The notes: generated from the letters alone by a model not told the origin. Counted from the first letter of the stretch, positions 24,223 to 35,222 are shown. The stretch: 64,000 bases of DNA from Rhizophagus sp. LPA8_4_AMF (GCA_021464525.1 JADRCO010000013.1:1-64000), one strand, 5' to 3'. Numbers and translations: made by a program.

Positions 24223-25599
24223 TTTACTTTTAGAGATGTAATAATACGACATTTTTTATCGAGAGAAAGACTGAAACGAAATATAAGCATACAAAGGCAA
24301 TAGCTATGTTGCGTATATAACAATTTTATTATTTTATTTTACTGGTTTAACAAATATTTGTTTATGGTATTTACTCAGCATCCTATTATTTTGTCTTGTT
24401 TATTTTCCATTAGTTTCTCTTAATAGAATGTTCGTATATTATATCTCCATTTAGTTATAATATAAATTGATCAACTTTGATTCTTACTACTTAAAATCTT
24501 TTTTATCCAATAATGTTAATCATTTTGTTATATTGCTTAAATTGGCAACTTTTTCTCTTGTGATTTTTTTCCTTAGTAAATATTTTAATATTTAGTTTTT
24601 TTTATTTTCAATTAAAATATTCTTCATAATTTTTTTTTGTGGGTGGATTCTTTTTTCACAAAACCAGTAAATGTGAAATTTTTGTTTTATTATTTTTAAT
24701 CTAAATGAATGAAAAAAAAAAAAATTTTGATTTTATGAATATCAACTATAATAATATTGTGTAATTAATTTTTTAATTATTTAGTAAATTAGATTATATT
24801 AACCTGATAAATTTTATTACAAATAAAAATTATTTATATTCAATTAAATACAATAAGCAGTTTAAATATCTAATTAGTATAATTAATTTTAATTAAGTAA
24901 AAACTACTCTGTTTAAATTAGTTATAGTAACATTTTAAAATGTTATTGCTTAAACTATTTAGCAGTTTTGATATTTATTATATAATATAAATATAGTATA
25001 TTGATAATTAATTATCATATATTATTAATAATAATATTATTTTTAAAATTTAATCCTTTAATTCTTACACCTGTATTGCATAATATAAGTGGGCTTTATT
25101 TAATTTTACATAAATTTATATTTACATGTAATTCAATTGGATTAAAAAAAAAATTAGTTTTAATTTATATTTATATTAAAAAGTAATTATTATATAGTAA
25201 TATGAAAAATATTTATTTAAGAATATGTATACCTAAAACTTGTCTAATTTAGACTTTTTAGAGTTTATATAAAAAAATCTTTTATTAAAATAGCTGTTTA
25301 ATTTGTTTAATTATTTTTAATATAATAAATATATAATAATAGTAGTGATTTCACTGGTATTACAATCAATATAAAAAAATTTCATTTTTTAGAAATTTGT
25401 GTAATCAAATTTCCAATAATCACAAGAAATAAAATTGTCTTTTTGGGTTGTATAATACTACTCTATTTACAAAAAAGGAAATAATATATAATTTGGCCAG
25501 AATTATAAAATTTGGGCTAAAATTATAAGGGGTGAAATTTTAATAATTTAAATTGTAATTAGTAAAAAAAAATATTTGTAAAAATGACCAAAAAAGTCC

Positions 25600-25746
25600 T
25601 AATTTGCCAAAAATATTATTATGACTTCATAAAAATCAAGTTAATTTGCCAAAATTTAAAAATATGACCTTATACTAAATTTGCTAAAAACTTAAATTGG
25701 ACTTTAAACCAAATTTGGACTAATTTGCTAAAACAAAAATATGACA
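25600..25746 (+). repeat. Degenerate direct repeats TAATTTGCCAAAA...ATATGAC
   Basis: Copies of taatttgc(c/t)aaaa followed 8-17 bp later by (t)atgac occur near 25600, 25642 and 25721. A weaker copy (aatttgctaaaaac) lies near 25678. Spacing is irregular. This looks like an old, eroded tandem array. Confidence 0.45.
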
Positions 25747-26167
25747 TATATTAGAGATATCTGGATCCTAAATTTTTTATTTTCTAATAAAGAAAAATTA
25801 TATTAAACTTAATTCAAAAAGAAAAATAAACACTATATTTATCAATTAAAATTGCTAATTTTAATATTATATTTTATAAATAATGTGATAAGAGGGAAAG
25901 TTGGATTCCAAGATTGTGAAAATTATCATATTATACATATCTTTTATATTTATTAATATTAATATAACTGTTCAGTTTTTATATGGATTGTTAATTAACT
26001 ATTATTTTTATTAAATGCAAAGGATACAAATCTTATAAAAGTTAAAAAACTTTACAAAAGATAATAAATAAATTATTAGTTTGAAATAATAATAAATTAA
26101 TATAAAAATAATTTTAAAAATAACAAAAAAAGTATTAATACTTTATAATTTATTAATTATAATTGTA

Positions 26168-26363
26168 CAGTCAGACCCTATATAGTCACACCCCATATAG
26201 TCACATCATATAAAATTCCTCTATATAATCATGCCTTTGGAAAAAACTAACTTATATAATTATTATATTAAAAAACCTTTATATAATCACAACATAGTCA
26301 CAACCTCTATATTATCACCAATTTTTGTAAAACCGATTAGATGACTATATAGAGGGCTGACTG
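26168..26363. mobile_element. MITE with terminal inverted repeats and TA target duplication
   Basis: About 196 bp flanked by TA on both sides (26166-26167 and 26364-26365). The left end cagtcagaccctatatagtc and the inverted right end cagtcagccctctatatagt match closely. The interior repeats the word tatagtcaca. No coding sequence is present. TA duplication and CAGT ends are typical of non-autonomous Tc1/mariner-pogo superfamily elements. Confidence 0.8.
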
Positions 26364-27280
26364 TATATTATTTTTATAATAAAATAAATAAATAAAATCA
26401 AATATTAATTTAAACTGTAAATTTAAAATTTTTTAATTTTTTATTTATAAATATTAGAATAAAATTGTATTTTAAATACTAAATATATATATCCTTTTGA
26501 ACTTAAATTACTATATAATAAGCATATTAAAATATAGTAAAATTGGCATAATATTGCATTACAATTCTTCATTTATAATGCATTCAATTTTGGTGTAAAA
26601 TTTGGAAAATTTAAATTTATATATAATAAGTAAGTAAAAGTTTGCAATAAATTTGTATTACAAATATCTTGCAAGGAAATTTGCCTATAAAATTTTTTAT
26701 TTAAATTTTTATGTAAAAGTCATTGAAATATTTATCTATGAAGTAAATTTACCTAGAAATCTTATGATTTATAGCAATTTTTTATAACATGCAAAATTCT
26801 ATTAGAACTATATTTATAATAAAAAGTAAATAAAAGTTTTTTTCTGAAAGAACAAGTTTTCAGATAATCTTCTTAGTTATTTATTTATCATTTTTATTTT
26901 TTTTTATTTTTCTATAATTTTATTATTATTACTTTATTATTTTATTATCATTATTTTTATAAATAAAATCAGAATATAAATTATAATTATATTCTTTTTT
27001 GATTGATTAAAATTATATAACAAAATTATAAATTATAAACTATTTACAAAAACAAGTCATATAATTCATATAAATCATAAGATAATATATGCTAATATTA
27101 ATTATTTTGGCTTATAAAAAGCTTTTATTTATAATTAAAATTTTTTTTTTTTTACATAGAAAGTTTAAGATTTAAGCTATCCAAAAATATATAATTTGTT
27201 ATGATTTATATTACACATTAATTTTTAGATGATAACTGAACAGGCAAATATGCCTATAAAGGTTTACAGATGAAGGGAAA

Positions 27281-27443
27281 ATATGAAAACATTTACAGTA
27301 AAACAAGAGGTTTGGCTTCAAAGAAAAAATTTTAAGTTATAATAATTATACATTAATTTCATCAAAAATTACAATTATAATAAAATCTAAAAAAAATAAG
27401 TTTTGGGTCAGAACCCCTTGTTTTGCTGCGAATATTTTCATAT
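27281..27443. repeat. Imperfect inverted repeat, possible eroded MITE
   Basis: The arm 27281-27325 (atatgaaaacatttacagta...) pairs with 27398-27443 read in reverse complement (atatgaaaatattcgcagca...). Matching continues through aaacaag(a/g)ggtt. The arms are about 45 bp and the loop about 75 bp. No clear target duplication is seen, so I call it a repeat rather than a defined element. Confidence 0.6.
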
Positions 27444-27754
27444 AACTTTACTATAATTATTATTTATTTTTTTCAGTAAAAATTATATATATAATATTTA
27501 ATAAATTTTTTTTAATAAAATAAAATAATACTATAAATAAAATATTAATTATTTTTATTTTTTTTGCTTTTATTTTAATAGATTTGATTTTAATACTTTT
27601 TGCCAAGTTTAATTTTTATTATAGTATTATTATAAAAATATTGAAAATATTAATATAAAAAGATTGCAAATTATGTTTTTTGATTGGCTATTTTTATTTA
27701 TGATTTTTTTTTGTTATAAATATATTAAATAGTTAAAAATTATGATAATGATTA

Positions 27755-28030
27755 TCGTTGTCCATGTAAATAATGATGAAAGTGCTTGACGGCCCAAAGG
27801 TTAAGAACTGAATGGATGATCTTTTCCCATATTATAATACATGTAATATTGTTATAAGATAGATAACATATGAATAACATATTTTTGTAATATCTACAAA
27901 TAACCGCAAGACACTAATTCTGTAACATTATAATTTCGTTCATGCTTATTGAGAGTCCGGCTCGCATAAGCAATGATGGGTTCTTTTTTATCATCATCCT
28001 CATAAATGTAGAAGTGTCCGTATATAATAA
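27755..28030 (-). mobile_element. Ty3/Gypsy LTR-retrotransposon fossil, RNase H part of pol
   Basis: Read on the minus strand, this stretch gives short segments characteristic of the RNase H region of Ty3/Gypsy pol, such as AYASRTLNKHERNY and WAVKHFHHYLHG. Only this piece is present: no gag, integrase, reverse-transcriptase core or LTRs are visible nearby. It is broken and clearly old, embedded in AT-rich DNA with no flanking repeats. Confidence 0.75.
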
Positions 28031-28344
28031 AAACGGGTTTTCAAAATTGAAAAGGAGGATAAAAATTTTATATTATATCATAATTTATAAATATTATAAT
28101 TTGATTAGTTGTTAAAACTGATTTCTACATATACTTCAGAGAAAAAATATATAATGCATTTAGAAAGTGTGCACTTAAAGAAAGTTGACTGTATCTTTAT
28201 ATGTAAAGAAACAAACCTAAATGAGCTATATGTAATTTAACAATAAATAATAAAATCATTATATTAAATATTGCTTTTTAGGTTAAAAAATACAATCTAT
28301 TACTATTATTATTATTGTAATTTAATTAATGATTTCATTCTAAT

Positions 28345-30899
28345 TTAATTTTCCATACAATATTCAATATCAACAATTTCTTTTGGTGCAATTGAACTTA
28401 ATACGTATGGATCAGTTTCACCAACTAGTACATCATCCTCTATACGAATTCCCATGCCATGAAAGTGTTTTGGATAAGCATCATTAGGAGGAATATAGAC
28501 GCCTGGTTCTAAAATTTAAAATTAAAATAATTAAACCAAAATAAAAATTGATAATGATATAACACATTACCTATTGTTATCACCATTCCACTTTTTAGAC
28601 TTCGTGAACGTTCTAGGTCATGCGTATCATGAACATCTAATCCAAGATAATGTCCAACGTGATGAGGATATAATACTCGGTCCACATCCTAATAATAAAA
28701 AACGGTAAGTAATATGAAAAAAATAGTGGGAATAAAGTTGAATTCATACTCCTTCAACAAGATCAAATCCAAGACTTGACAATCCCTCTTTTATACATTG
28801 AACGGATTTTTCATGTATTTTATTGAGTGAAATATTTTTTTTTTCAGTACAAAGCTAAATTATATTATAACATCGTTAATTATAAAAGAAAGTATAACAC
28901 AACAATTCAAACAAATTCTTTACCTTGATACATTGTCTGTTTGCATTTAACACCACCTCATAAAGATCACGTTGAGCTGGCGAAAATTTACCATTTATTG
29001 GCCAGGTTCGCGTAATATCACTAGCATAACCATGGTATTCCTATCAGCAATAAATAAAAACAATTAAATAATAAAATTCCAAGTTTGTTATGCAATCATA
29101 AAATACTCACACTACCCGCGTCTACTAATACCAAGTCACCATTTCTAATATATGATAGAGATAAGAATTAATAAAAAATCTTTCTAGCTCGTATCAAATA
29201 TCAAAATAAATGACCTACTGTAATGGCATATCGTTCCTTACATAGTGCAATGTTAAAGCATTAATTCCTCCGGCCACCACTGGTACATATGCAAGATATT
29301 GTGCCCCACGAATTCGGCATTCAAAATCTACTTTTGCATATAAGTCATGTTCAGTAAATCCGGGATTTGTAAACTTAATTGTCTATTTAAAGATTAAACA
29401 AACGTAAATCATTTAAATATCATAATAAAATACGAAATCAGGGAATCAAAATATATACCTCAATGAATGCTTTACCAGTGATTTGTCCAGCCACCTTCAT
29501 TAATGCAATTTCACCATCACTTTTAATAAGCCTCAATTCCTGAATTACACGACTTAACGGTTTTACTTGAGAACCAAAAATAGTTGAGATAGAGGAGAAA
29601 CGATGAGGGCGTATTAATCTATCGAGGTAATCTCGATAATAATTAAACCAATAAGAAAATGTATGAAATGAGGGAATACCATAAGCTCGGCTGGTACTTT
29701 TATAAATACTATCACTTGAAAGAATATTTGTTTTTGCAGGAAGATCTATGTATATATCTTTGTAATTTTTTACGATTTCCTTGATTTTTGAGTTAAATCT
29801 TGACGATTCTATAGCCTATCATTGCGGAAGAATGTGGCAATTCATCATATGTACGCGTAAATCACTTAATTTTTATGGCAAATATTATACCTCGTCTGCG
29901 CCAAATATTTCTACTGCACCCAATACTCCAGTTCTAGGACCATCCCACATTTCAACACTTGTATTTTTTGGCGGCACAAACATTGTCATTTTATATCCCT
30001 TTCGAGTATTATTCTTTTCTTACATTTATACGATGGAAAAAAATATATATAATTCATCTAATGTATAATATACTTTTCAAAAAAAAATAAAAATAAAAAT
30101 AAAAATATTTTGAGTATAAACAAGTAAAATCATTAAATACCCAAAACTATAGCCGCGTCTGGTTCATTAAAACCTAAGCATAATAATAAGCGTAATATGA
30201 ATTTATTAAATTACGTTAATTTATTTGTTACGTAATAATCATATTGCTCATACCGCATAAATAAAAGAAGTCGGTATTTTGATGGAACGGATAACTATAA
30301 ATATAAAAAAAGATGAAATCATGAGAATTTTCATTGTTATCTCCAAAATAATTTTAAATTATGCTTTATACTGCATAAATTGTAAATTTTATGATATATA
30401 TCTGTAAATAAACATAAATTTGTTACGAAAATAAAAATTGATATTCTCTTGATATAAATTTTATTAAAATATACGAACAATACTTTGTTTGACATATATC
30501 TTGTTCGATACCCTAATGCGATTGCAACACTATTTTCTGGAAGCATATTCATCAACCTTGCCCTTCTAAACTCGTACTCGGTAGCTGTTATTCCTGGTGT
30601 TACTTTCAATTTGATATAAGAAAAAGCGAAAATTGACATAAAAAAATTATCAAACATAATTCATATAAAAATACTTGCTTACCTTCTCCCGGTTTCATCA
30701 AATGTGGGTGAGTTTTCGCTGTTGGCTGACCATATAATCGTGGTTTGGCAGGCATAAGTGCAGAGGCACTTAATGAGCGAATATTAGTCCCAAAACCTAA
30801 ATATAATATAAGCCGTAACCACAATTTGTCTGTGTCAGAAGTTTTATTTGTAACGACCAAATTAATAAGGAAATAACCTAAAGCAAAGCGCGACAACAT
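28345..30899 (-). CDS. ICP55: Mitochondrial Xaa-Pro aminopeptidase, ICP55/XPNPEP3 type (peptidase M24B)
   Basis: Thirteen exons join in frame to about 506 residues: 30899-30878, 30796-30683, 30602-30479, 30294-30254, 30173-30141, 30018-29891, 29815-29459, 29382-29219, 29144-29111, 29040-28924, 28854-28750, 28688-28571 and 28508-28345. The first 20 residues ([20 protein letters not shown]) are Ser/Arg-rich and look like a mitochondrial presequence. [16 protein letters not shown] and [16 protein letters not shown] are the conserved N-domain of the XPNPEP3/ICP55 group. The two metal-binding Asp lie in [17 protein letters not shown], the His in [14 protein letters not shown] and the Glu in ITIEPGVY and GIRIEDD. 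Length equals the human homologue. The known role is trimming one residue from imported mitochondrial proteins after presequence removal. Four exons are under 45 nt. Confidence 0.94.
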
Positions 30900-31363
30900 A
30901 CGTTGCCATATAAACGAACATTGGCGTATTGGACGCGAAAGCTTATATTTCATCTTTACTCAGAACTGTATACGTGGTGGCTAAGAAAAGGGGACAATCT
31001 GCAAAAAGTCTCGCATTTAAAAAAAAAAAATCCTTTGATTAGATTGACACTTTATCAACGTTTACCCCTGTTCAATTCTACGTAACCGTTTCCGTCATAC
31101 CGTATCACGCTTCTCTACCTTTCGATTTTATTAAGTGTTCTGGGGACAGCATTCATATTGTCATCGTGCAGGGGGATTAGGGGATATTTGATGAATTGAC
31201 GCGACAACCAATTATATTGTTTAGTTGCAATTCCACCGGCCGGTGATTTATACGAACGATTTGTGAAGCCCTGAATTTTCCGAACTAAAACAATTTATCT
31301 CGATTTTGCGATCATGTCGTCATTTCGCGAACTTATTCATTTTACGCTTTATTCACACGTTAA
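30900..31363. promoter_or_regulatory. Bidirectional promoter region, ICP55 / polyol dehydrogenase
   Basis: 464 bp between two divergently transcribed genes. It is less AT-rich than other intergenic DNA. It must carry both promoters; no specific motif is recognised. Confidence 0.5.
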
Positions 31364-32702
31364 ATGTTGCCAGAAAACTCGAATATTTCATGGGTTCTTA
31401 AGCGCATTGGCGATATTCAGGCCGAAAATCGCCCAAGACCATCACCAAAACCAAACGAAGTTGAAATTGCTATCAAAGTAACTGGAATTTGTGGCTCTGA
31501 CGGTAATGATAAAGCTTCATTTCATTTATACTTTATATTCAAAATACAATACACTAAGTAAACAAATTTAATTTTATTTATTTCACATTTTAATATCTTT
31601 TATTTCCAAGTTCATTATTGGGTTCAAGGCCATATCGGTGACTATATAGTTAAAGAACCAATGGTTTTAGGTCATGAATCCTCTGGCATTGTGACAAACG
31701 TTGGAAGAGATTGTAAAATCTTGAAGGTTGGCGATCAAGTCGCGATCGAACCTGGTACACCTTGTTATATTTGTCATTTTTGTAAAAATGGTCAATATAA
31801 CTTGTGTAAAGATATGAAATTCGCGGCGACTCCACCAATTAATGGTTCTTATTTTAATAGACTTCATTATTAACATCATTAAAATATCATAATTGATTTT
31901 TGTAAATGATATAAATTATAAGGTACACTTTGTCAATATTATTGTTGTCCAGAGGATTTTTGTGTAAAATTACCGGATAATTTTCCATCACTCGAAGAAG
32001 CAGCATTAATTGAACCACTGTCAGTTGGAATTCATTCATGTAAATTAGCAGACCTTAGAGCAGGTCAAACTGTAATAATATTTGGAGCTGGACCAGTTGG
32101 ATTGTTAGCGGGGGCCGCGGCAAAAGCATCAGGAGCTGTTAAAATTACTATGGTAGATATTAATCAATCAAGATTGGATTTTGCGAAAAATTATGTAGCT
32201 AATGAGGTTGTATTAGCGGAAAGAGAGATTCCTCAAGGTTTAAGTTCAGTCAATTTCGCTAAAAGGTTTTCACAAAAGTTATTGGAATCTGGCGTTGAAC
32301 AAGCTGATGTCATATTAGAATGCTCTGGTGTTGAGACTTGTATCCAAACTGGTATTTATGTAAGTGCGAATAAATGTGTTTAGAAGAACTGAACTATTTA
32401 AATTAATATATATTTTGTATTAGATGACGAAGTCTGGAGGAACATTTGTGCAAGTAGGGATGGGTACGGAAGTTGTACCAATTCCAATAGCTGATATCGG
32501 AGCTCGTGAGATTAAACTTATGGGGTCTTTCCGTTATTGCAATACCTATAAACAAGCTGTACAGCTAGTTAGTGCCGGATTGATTAATTTAAAGCCTCTT
32601 ATAACTCATAGGTTTAAATTTCAAGATGCTGTGAAAGCTTTTGAAACAGTTAAAGAAAGAAAAGATAACGTTATCAAAGCATTGATTTTAGGAACGGTTT
32701 AA
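31364..32702 (+). CDS. Zinc-dependent sorbitol/xylitol dehydrogenase (MDR family)
   Basis: Four exons (31364-31502, 31611-31844, 31923-32359, 32424-32702) give about 362 residues. The catalytic zinc ligands are visible in GICGSDVHYW (Cys) and GHESSG (His-Glu). The structural-zinc cysteines lie in CYICHFCKNGQYNLC. The NAD-binding fold has GAGPVGLLAG and an acidic residue after the second strand (MVDINQSR), indicating NAD rather than NADP. This pattern is that of polyol dehydrogenases, which oxidise sorbitol or xylitol to fructose or xylulose. Which polyol cannot be settled from sequence. All key residues are present. Confidence 0.9.
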
Positions 32703-32803
32703 ACCAAATACAATATTATTAATAAAATCTACTATGTTGCTATTTGTTTTACTGATTGTTATTTTTAGTTATTTTTAGCAATCTTAAGTATCTGATTATT
32801 AAT

Positions 32804-32859
32804 GACAAAGAATATTGAATCATCATTACATCATTGTTGATGATTTGATATTCTTTGTC
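32804..32859. repeat. 56-bp imperfect palindrome at the left of the IS607 relic
   Basis: The sequence starts gacaaagaatattgaatcat and ends atgatttgatattctttgtc, so the two halves pair with few mismatches around a short centre. It lies about 100 bp after the dehydrogenase stop and about 75 bp before the open part of tnpA. It may mark the transposon's left end or be a hairpin in the dehydrogenase 3' UTR. Confidence 0.7.
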
Positions 32860-32932
32860 AAGTACAAATAAGTCCCATTTTCGCATGTTTGAGTAACCAT
32901 TCTCACATCAATTTTTTTTTGAAAAATAATAG

Positions 32933-33522
32933 TTCTCTAGTTCTTACCAAGGAGCACAAGAAATCTGGAAAACATACGAGATCTCATCTGAAACATTGAG
33001 AAGGTGGAACAACCAAGGAAAGATATCAAGCATCAGAACACCAGGTGGTAACAGATTGTATTCTGTAGCGGATGTGGAGAAGATATTTGGAAATCAAGAA
33101 AGGATAAATGAAAAGAAAAAGATCTGTTATGCAAGGGTCAGTTCAGAGAAACAGAAAGAAGATTTTGATAGTTAATGCGAGCATCTTGGGCAGAAGTGTC
33201 CAGACCATGAACTCATCAAGGACATTGGGTCAGGTCTCAACTGGAAACACAAGAGTTTCACATCCATTTTGGAATGATCATACCGAGAAGATATCGAGGA
33301 GGTTGTGGTTATCCATAAGGATCAGCTCTGCACCTCTGCCACTTTGCTTTTGAACTTGTCAAATGGATCTTTGTTAAGCATGATGCAAAGATTGTGATAC
33401 TTGGTTTAGATATTAACATTGATGATATTGAATCTGGTGAGCTTACCAAGGACTTATTATCGATTATTACTATCTTTACAGCAAGACATAATGGGCTTAG
33501 ATCAGTCAAAAATCAAAAATGA
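32933..33522 (+). pseudogene. tnpA: IS607 tnpA serine recombinase relic
   Basis: The N-terminal half reads as a MerR-type helix-turn-helix (ISSETLRRWNNQGKISSIRT, then PGGNRLYSV) followed by the resolvase core ICYARVSSEKQK, which contains the catalytic Ser, and IKDIGSGLNWKHKSF. The C-terminal part, WIFVKHDAKIVIL...DLLSIITIFTARHNGLRS, lies in another frame. This order (HTH, YARVSS, DIGSGLN, TARHNGLRS) is diagnostic of IS607 transposases. No ATG opens the frame. Two in-frame stops lie in the first half (near 33174 and 33287) and there is one frame change near 33340. It is non-functional. Confidence 0.88.
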
Positions 33523-35222
33523 TGAAGAGAAATTGAAAACACGAAAGATACAGATTTACCCAACACCCAAAGAAAGAGAAAAGCTAAGAAAGTGGATGGG
33601 AATTGTGAGGTGGATGTACAATAAAGTTCTTGAGATGGTGCAAGATGATGAGATCACTGACATGAGCATCATATGAAAGTACTACCTGAATGATGTGTGC
33701 TTTACAACTGAAGAATTTTTATGGGTAAAAGAGACTCCTAGGGAGGTATGTTTGTATGCAATCTGACAATTGATAAGTGTATACAAAATAAACAAGAAGT
33801 TGCACAGAAATAATTTTTGAATGAAGTACCGATCAAAGAAGGATCAAAAATAAACCATTTTGATTCTTGCCAGGGATTGGAATAAGAACAGAGGACAATA
33901 CACATTCCTAAAGAATATCATCACTTTATAACAACCACTAGAGATCACTAACATGGTAAGCATAATTATAAATCACTTGGGACATTTTTACTTGTGTGTT
34001 TCTGCTCTTTTGGACATTATCGACAATCAAGATGATGATTGTGAAAAGGTAATCTCACTAGATCTAGGAGTTCACATGTTTATGACAGGTTATGATTCTA
34101 ATAGTCAATTAATTGAGTGGGGTAATGGTGATATTAACAAAGTATTCAAATTGTTTAAGAAATATGACATAATAAGGATCTTGCTTTGGGAAGAATAAAC
34201 AAGAGAAAGAGATTTTGATTGAAAAAAGATGCTACAAATTATATAACAAATCCATAAGGAGCATGCTAAAAATCAGCTGATATCTCTCAATTAGCAGCCT
34301 TAACCCCCACCCTACACCTGATTGAAATCTGATTGGCTAAAAAATTTTATTATTAAATATTAAATATTGTATATAATAATTAGTATTATGCAATTATCTT
34401 GACTTCTGGAGATTCAATTTGAACAAAATTTTTTTGTTTTGTAGAGTTAGATTTGTAAAGCTAAATGAGAGCTATAAATTAAAAAAAGTTTATTAAAATT
34501 AGATTACTGGAAGATAATTGCATTATAATAGTTATAATATAGTAATAATTAGTATTATACAATTATCTTGGCTTCTAATGATTCAATTTGAACAAACTTT
34601 TTTTTGTTTTATAGATCTAGATTTGTAGAACTAAATGAGAGCTATAAATTAAAAAAATAATTATTAAAATTGGATCACTAGAAGTCAAGTTAATTGCATT
34701 ATAATAATTATATAAAAAATATTTAAATTACCTTATATTTATATTTAAATATATAAAATGCCATGTGATATATAGACCTGATTTGAAGCTTGACCCCTAC
34801 CTTCCCTTTAAATCGGCTGATTTCTGGTACGCCCTTAATTTAATAGATGAGTACTATCACCAGCTGGCCTGATGGTTATGTCAGAATTACGAGATCATTT
34901 TGCTACCTAGATTTGAAACTTCACAAATAGTACTCAAGAATAAAAGTAAGATCTGATCAAGAACAGCCTGTGCAATGTTGACCTGGAGATTTCAAATTTT
35001 TCTTTTGCACAGATAAAAGAGTACAACTGAAGTATTGCAAGGTCATTGAGTGTACAGAGGAGTACACTTCTAAGACATGTAGGCATTGCAGACAAATTAA
35101 TAACAAACTGGGTGGTTCAAAGACTTTTTGGTGTGATTTATGCAAGGTGGAGATGGATTGGAATGCAAACAGGGCAAGGAACATCTTACTCAAGTTGTTA
35201 ACGGAAGGTCAGGTTTTGGCCT
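33491..35222 (+). pseudogene. TnpB/Fanzor2-type RNA-guided nuclease relic
   Basis: It starts at an ATG inside the end of tnpA and opens with TRKIQIYPTPKEREKLRKWM, typical of the TnpB/Fanzor N-terminus (R-W-MYNKVLE). The RuvC-I region reads VISLDLGVHMFMTGYD with the Asp kept. After a nested insertion it resumes with ILLPRFETSQIVLKNK, then CTEEYTSKTCRHC...CDLCK, the zinc finger with four Cys, and RuvC-III MDWNANRARNILL. In active relatives this last motif reads RDxNxARN; here the Asp is Asn. Several stops (first near 33674) and the insertion make it non-functional. The EEYTSKTC and LLPxFxTS pattern is that of eukaryotic Fanzor2/IS607 TnpB. Confidence 0.85.
34372..34712. repeat. Two tandem copies of a ~165-bp MITE inside the Fanzor relic
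   Basis: Copy 1 spans about 34372-34537 and copy 2 about 34543-34712. They share taataattagtattat(g/a)caa at the left and a common core, ctaaatgagagctataaatt. Each copy has imperfect terminal inverted repeats of about 45 bp: the right end of copy 2, reversed, reads ataattattataatgcaatt, matching the left end. They are non-coding and lie within the insertion that splits tnpB. Confidence 0.75.

Larger units (their letters stand above)
24223..28344. other. Long gene-free AT-rich region with mobile-element remains
   Basis: About 4.1 kb between the PKA gene and the Xaa-Pro aminopeptidase gene. It is more AT-rich than the rest of the window and has no supported gene. It holds a MITE (26168-26363), an inverted repeat (27281-27443), a Ty3/Gypsy fossil (27755-28030) and degenerate direct repeats near 25600-25750. 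The one ATG frame (25001-25186) has the Ile/Leu/Asn/Lys composition expected of random AT-rich sequence. Confidence 0.7.
32804..35222 (+). mobile_element. Decayed IS607-family transposon with TnpB/Fanzor2-type gene
   Basis: A two-gene DNA transposon relic lies between the polyol dehydrogenase and METTL6-like genes. A serine-recombinase tnpA relic (32933-33522) overlaps a tnpB/Fanzor2 relic (33491-35222), which is the normal IS607 gene order and overlap. IS607 elements have no terminal inverted repeats, so the true ends cannot be read directly; my bounds are the upstream palindrome and the end of tnpB. The element carries stops, frame changes and a nested insertion of about 600 bp (about 34270-34862). 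It cannot move by its own products. Confidence 0.85.

Noticed and set aside
25001-25186. 61-codon ATG frame in the gene-free region
   Set aside because: Almost only Ile, Leu, Asn, Lys, Tyr and Phe, as expected from extreme AT content.
27770-27830. Box C/D snoRNA-like words (tgatga ... ctga) on the plus strand
   Set aside because: The terminal stem and second D box are missing, and the stretch is better explained as minus-strand retroelement RNase H sequence.
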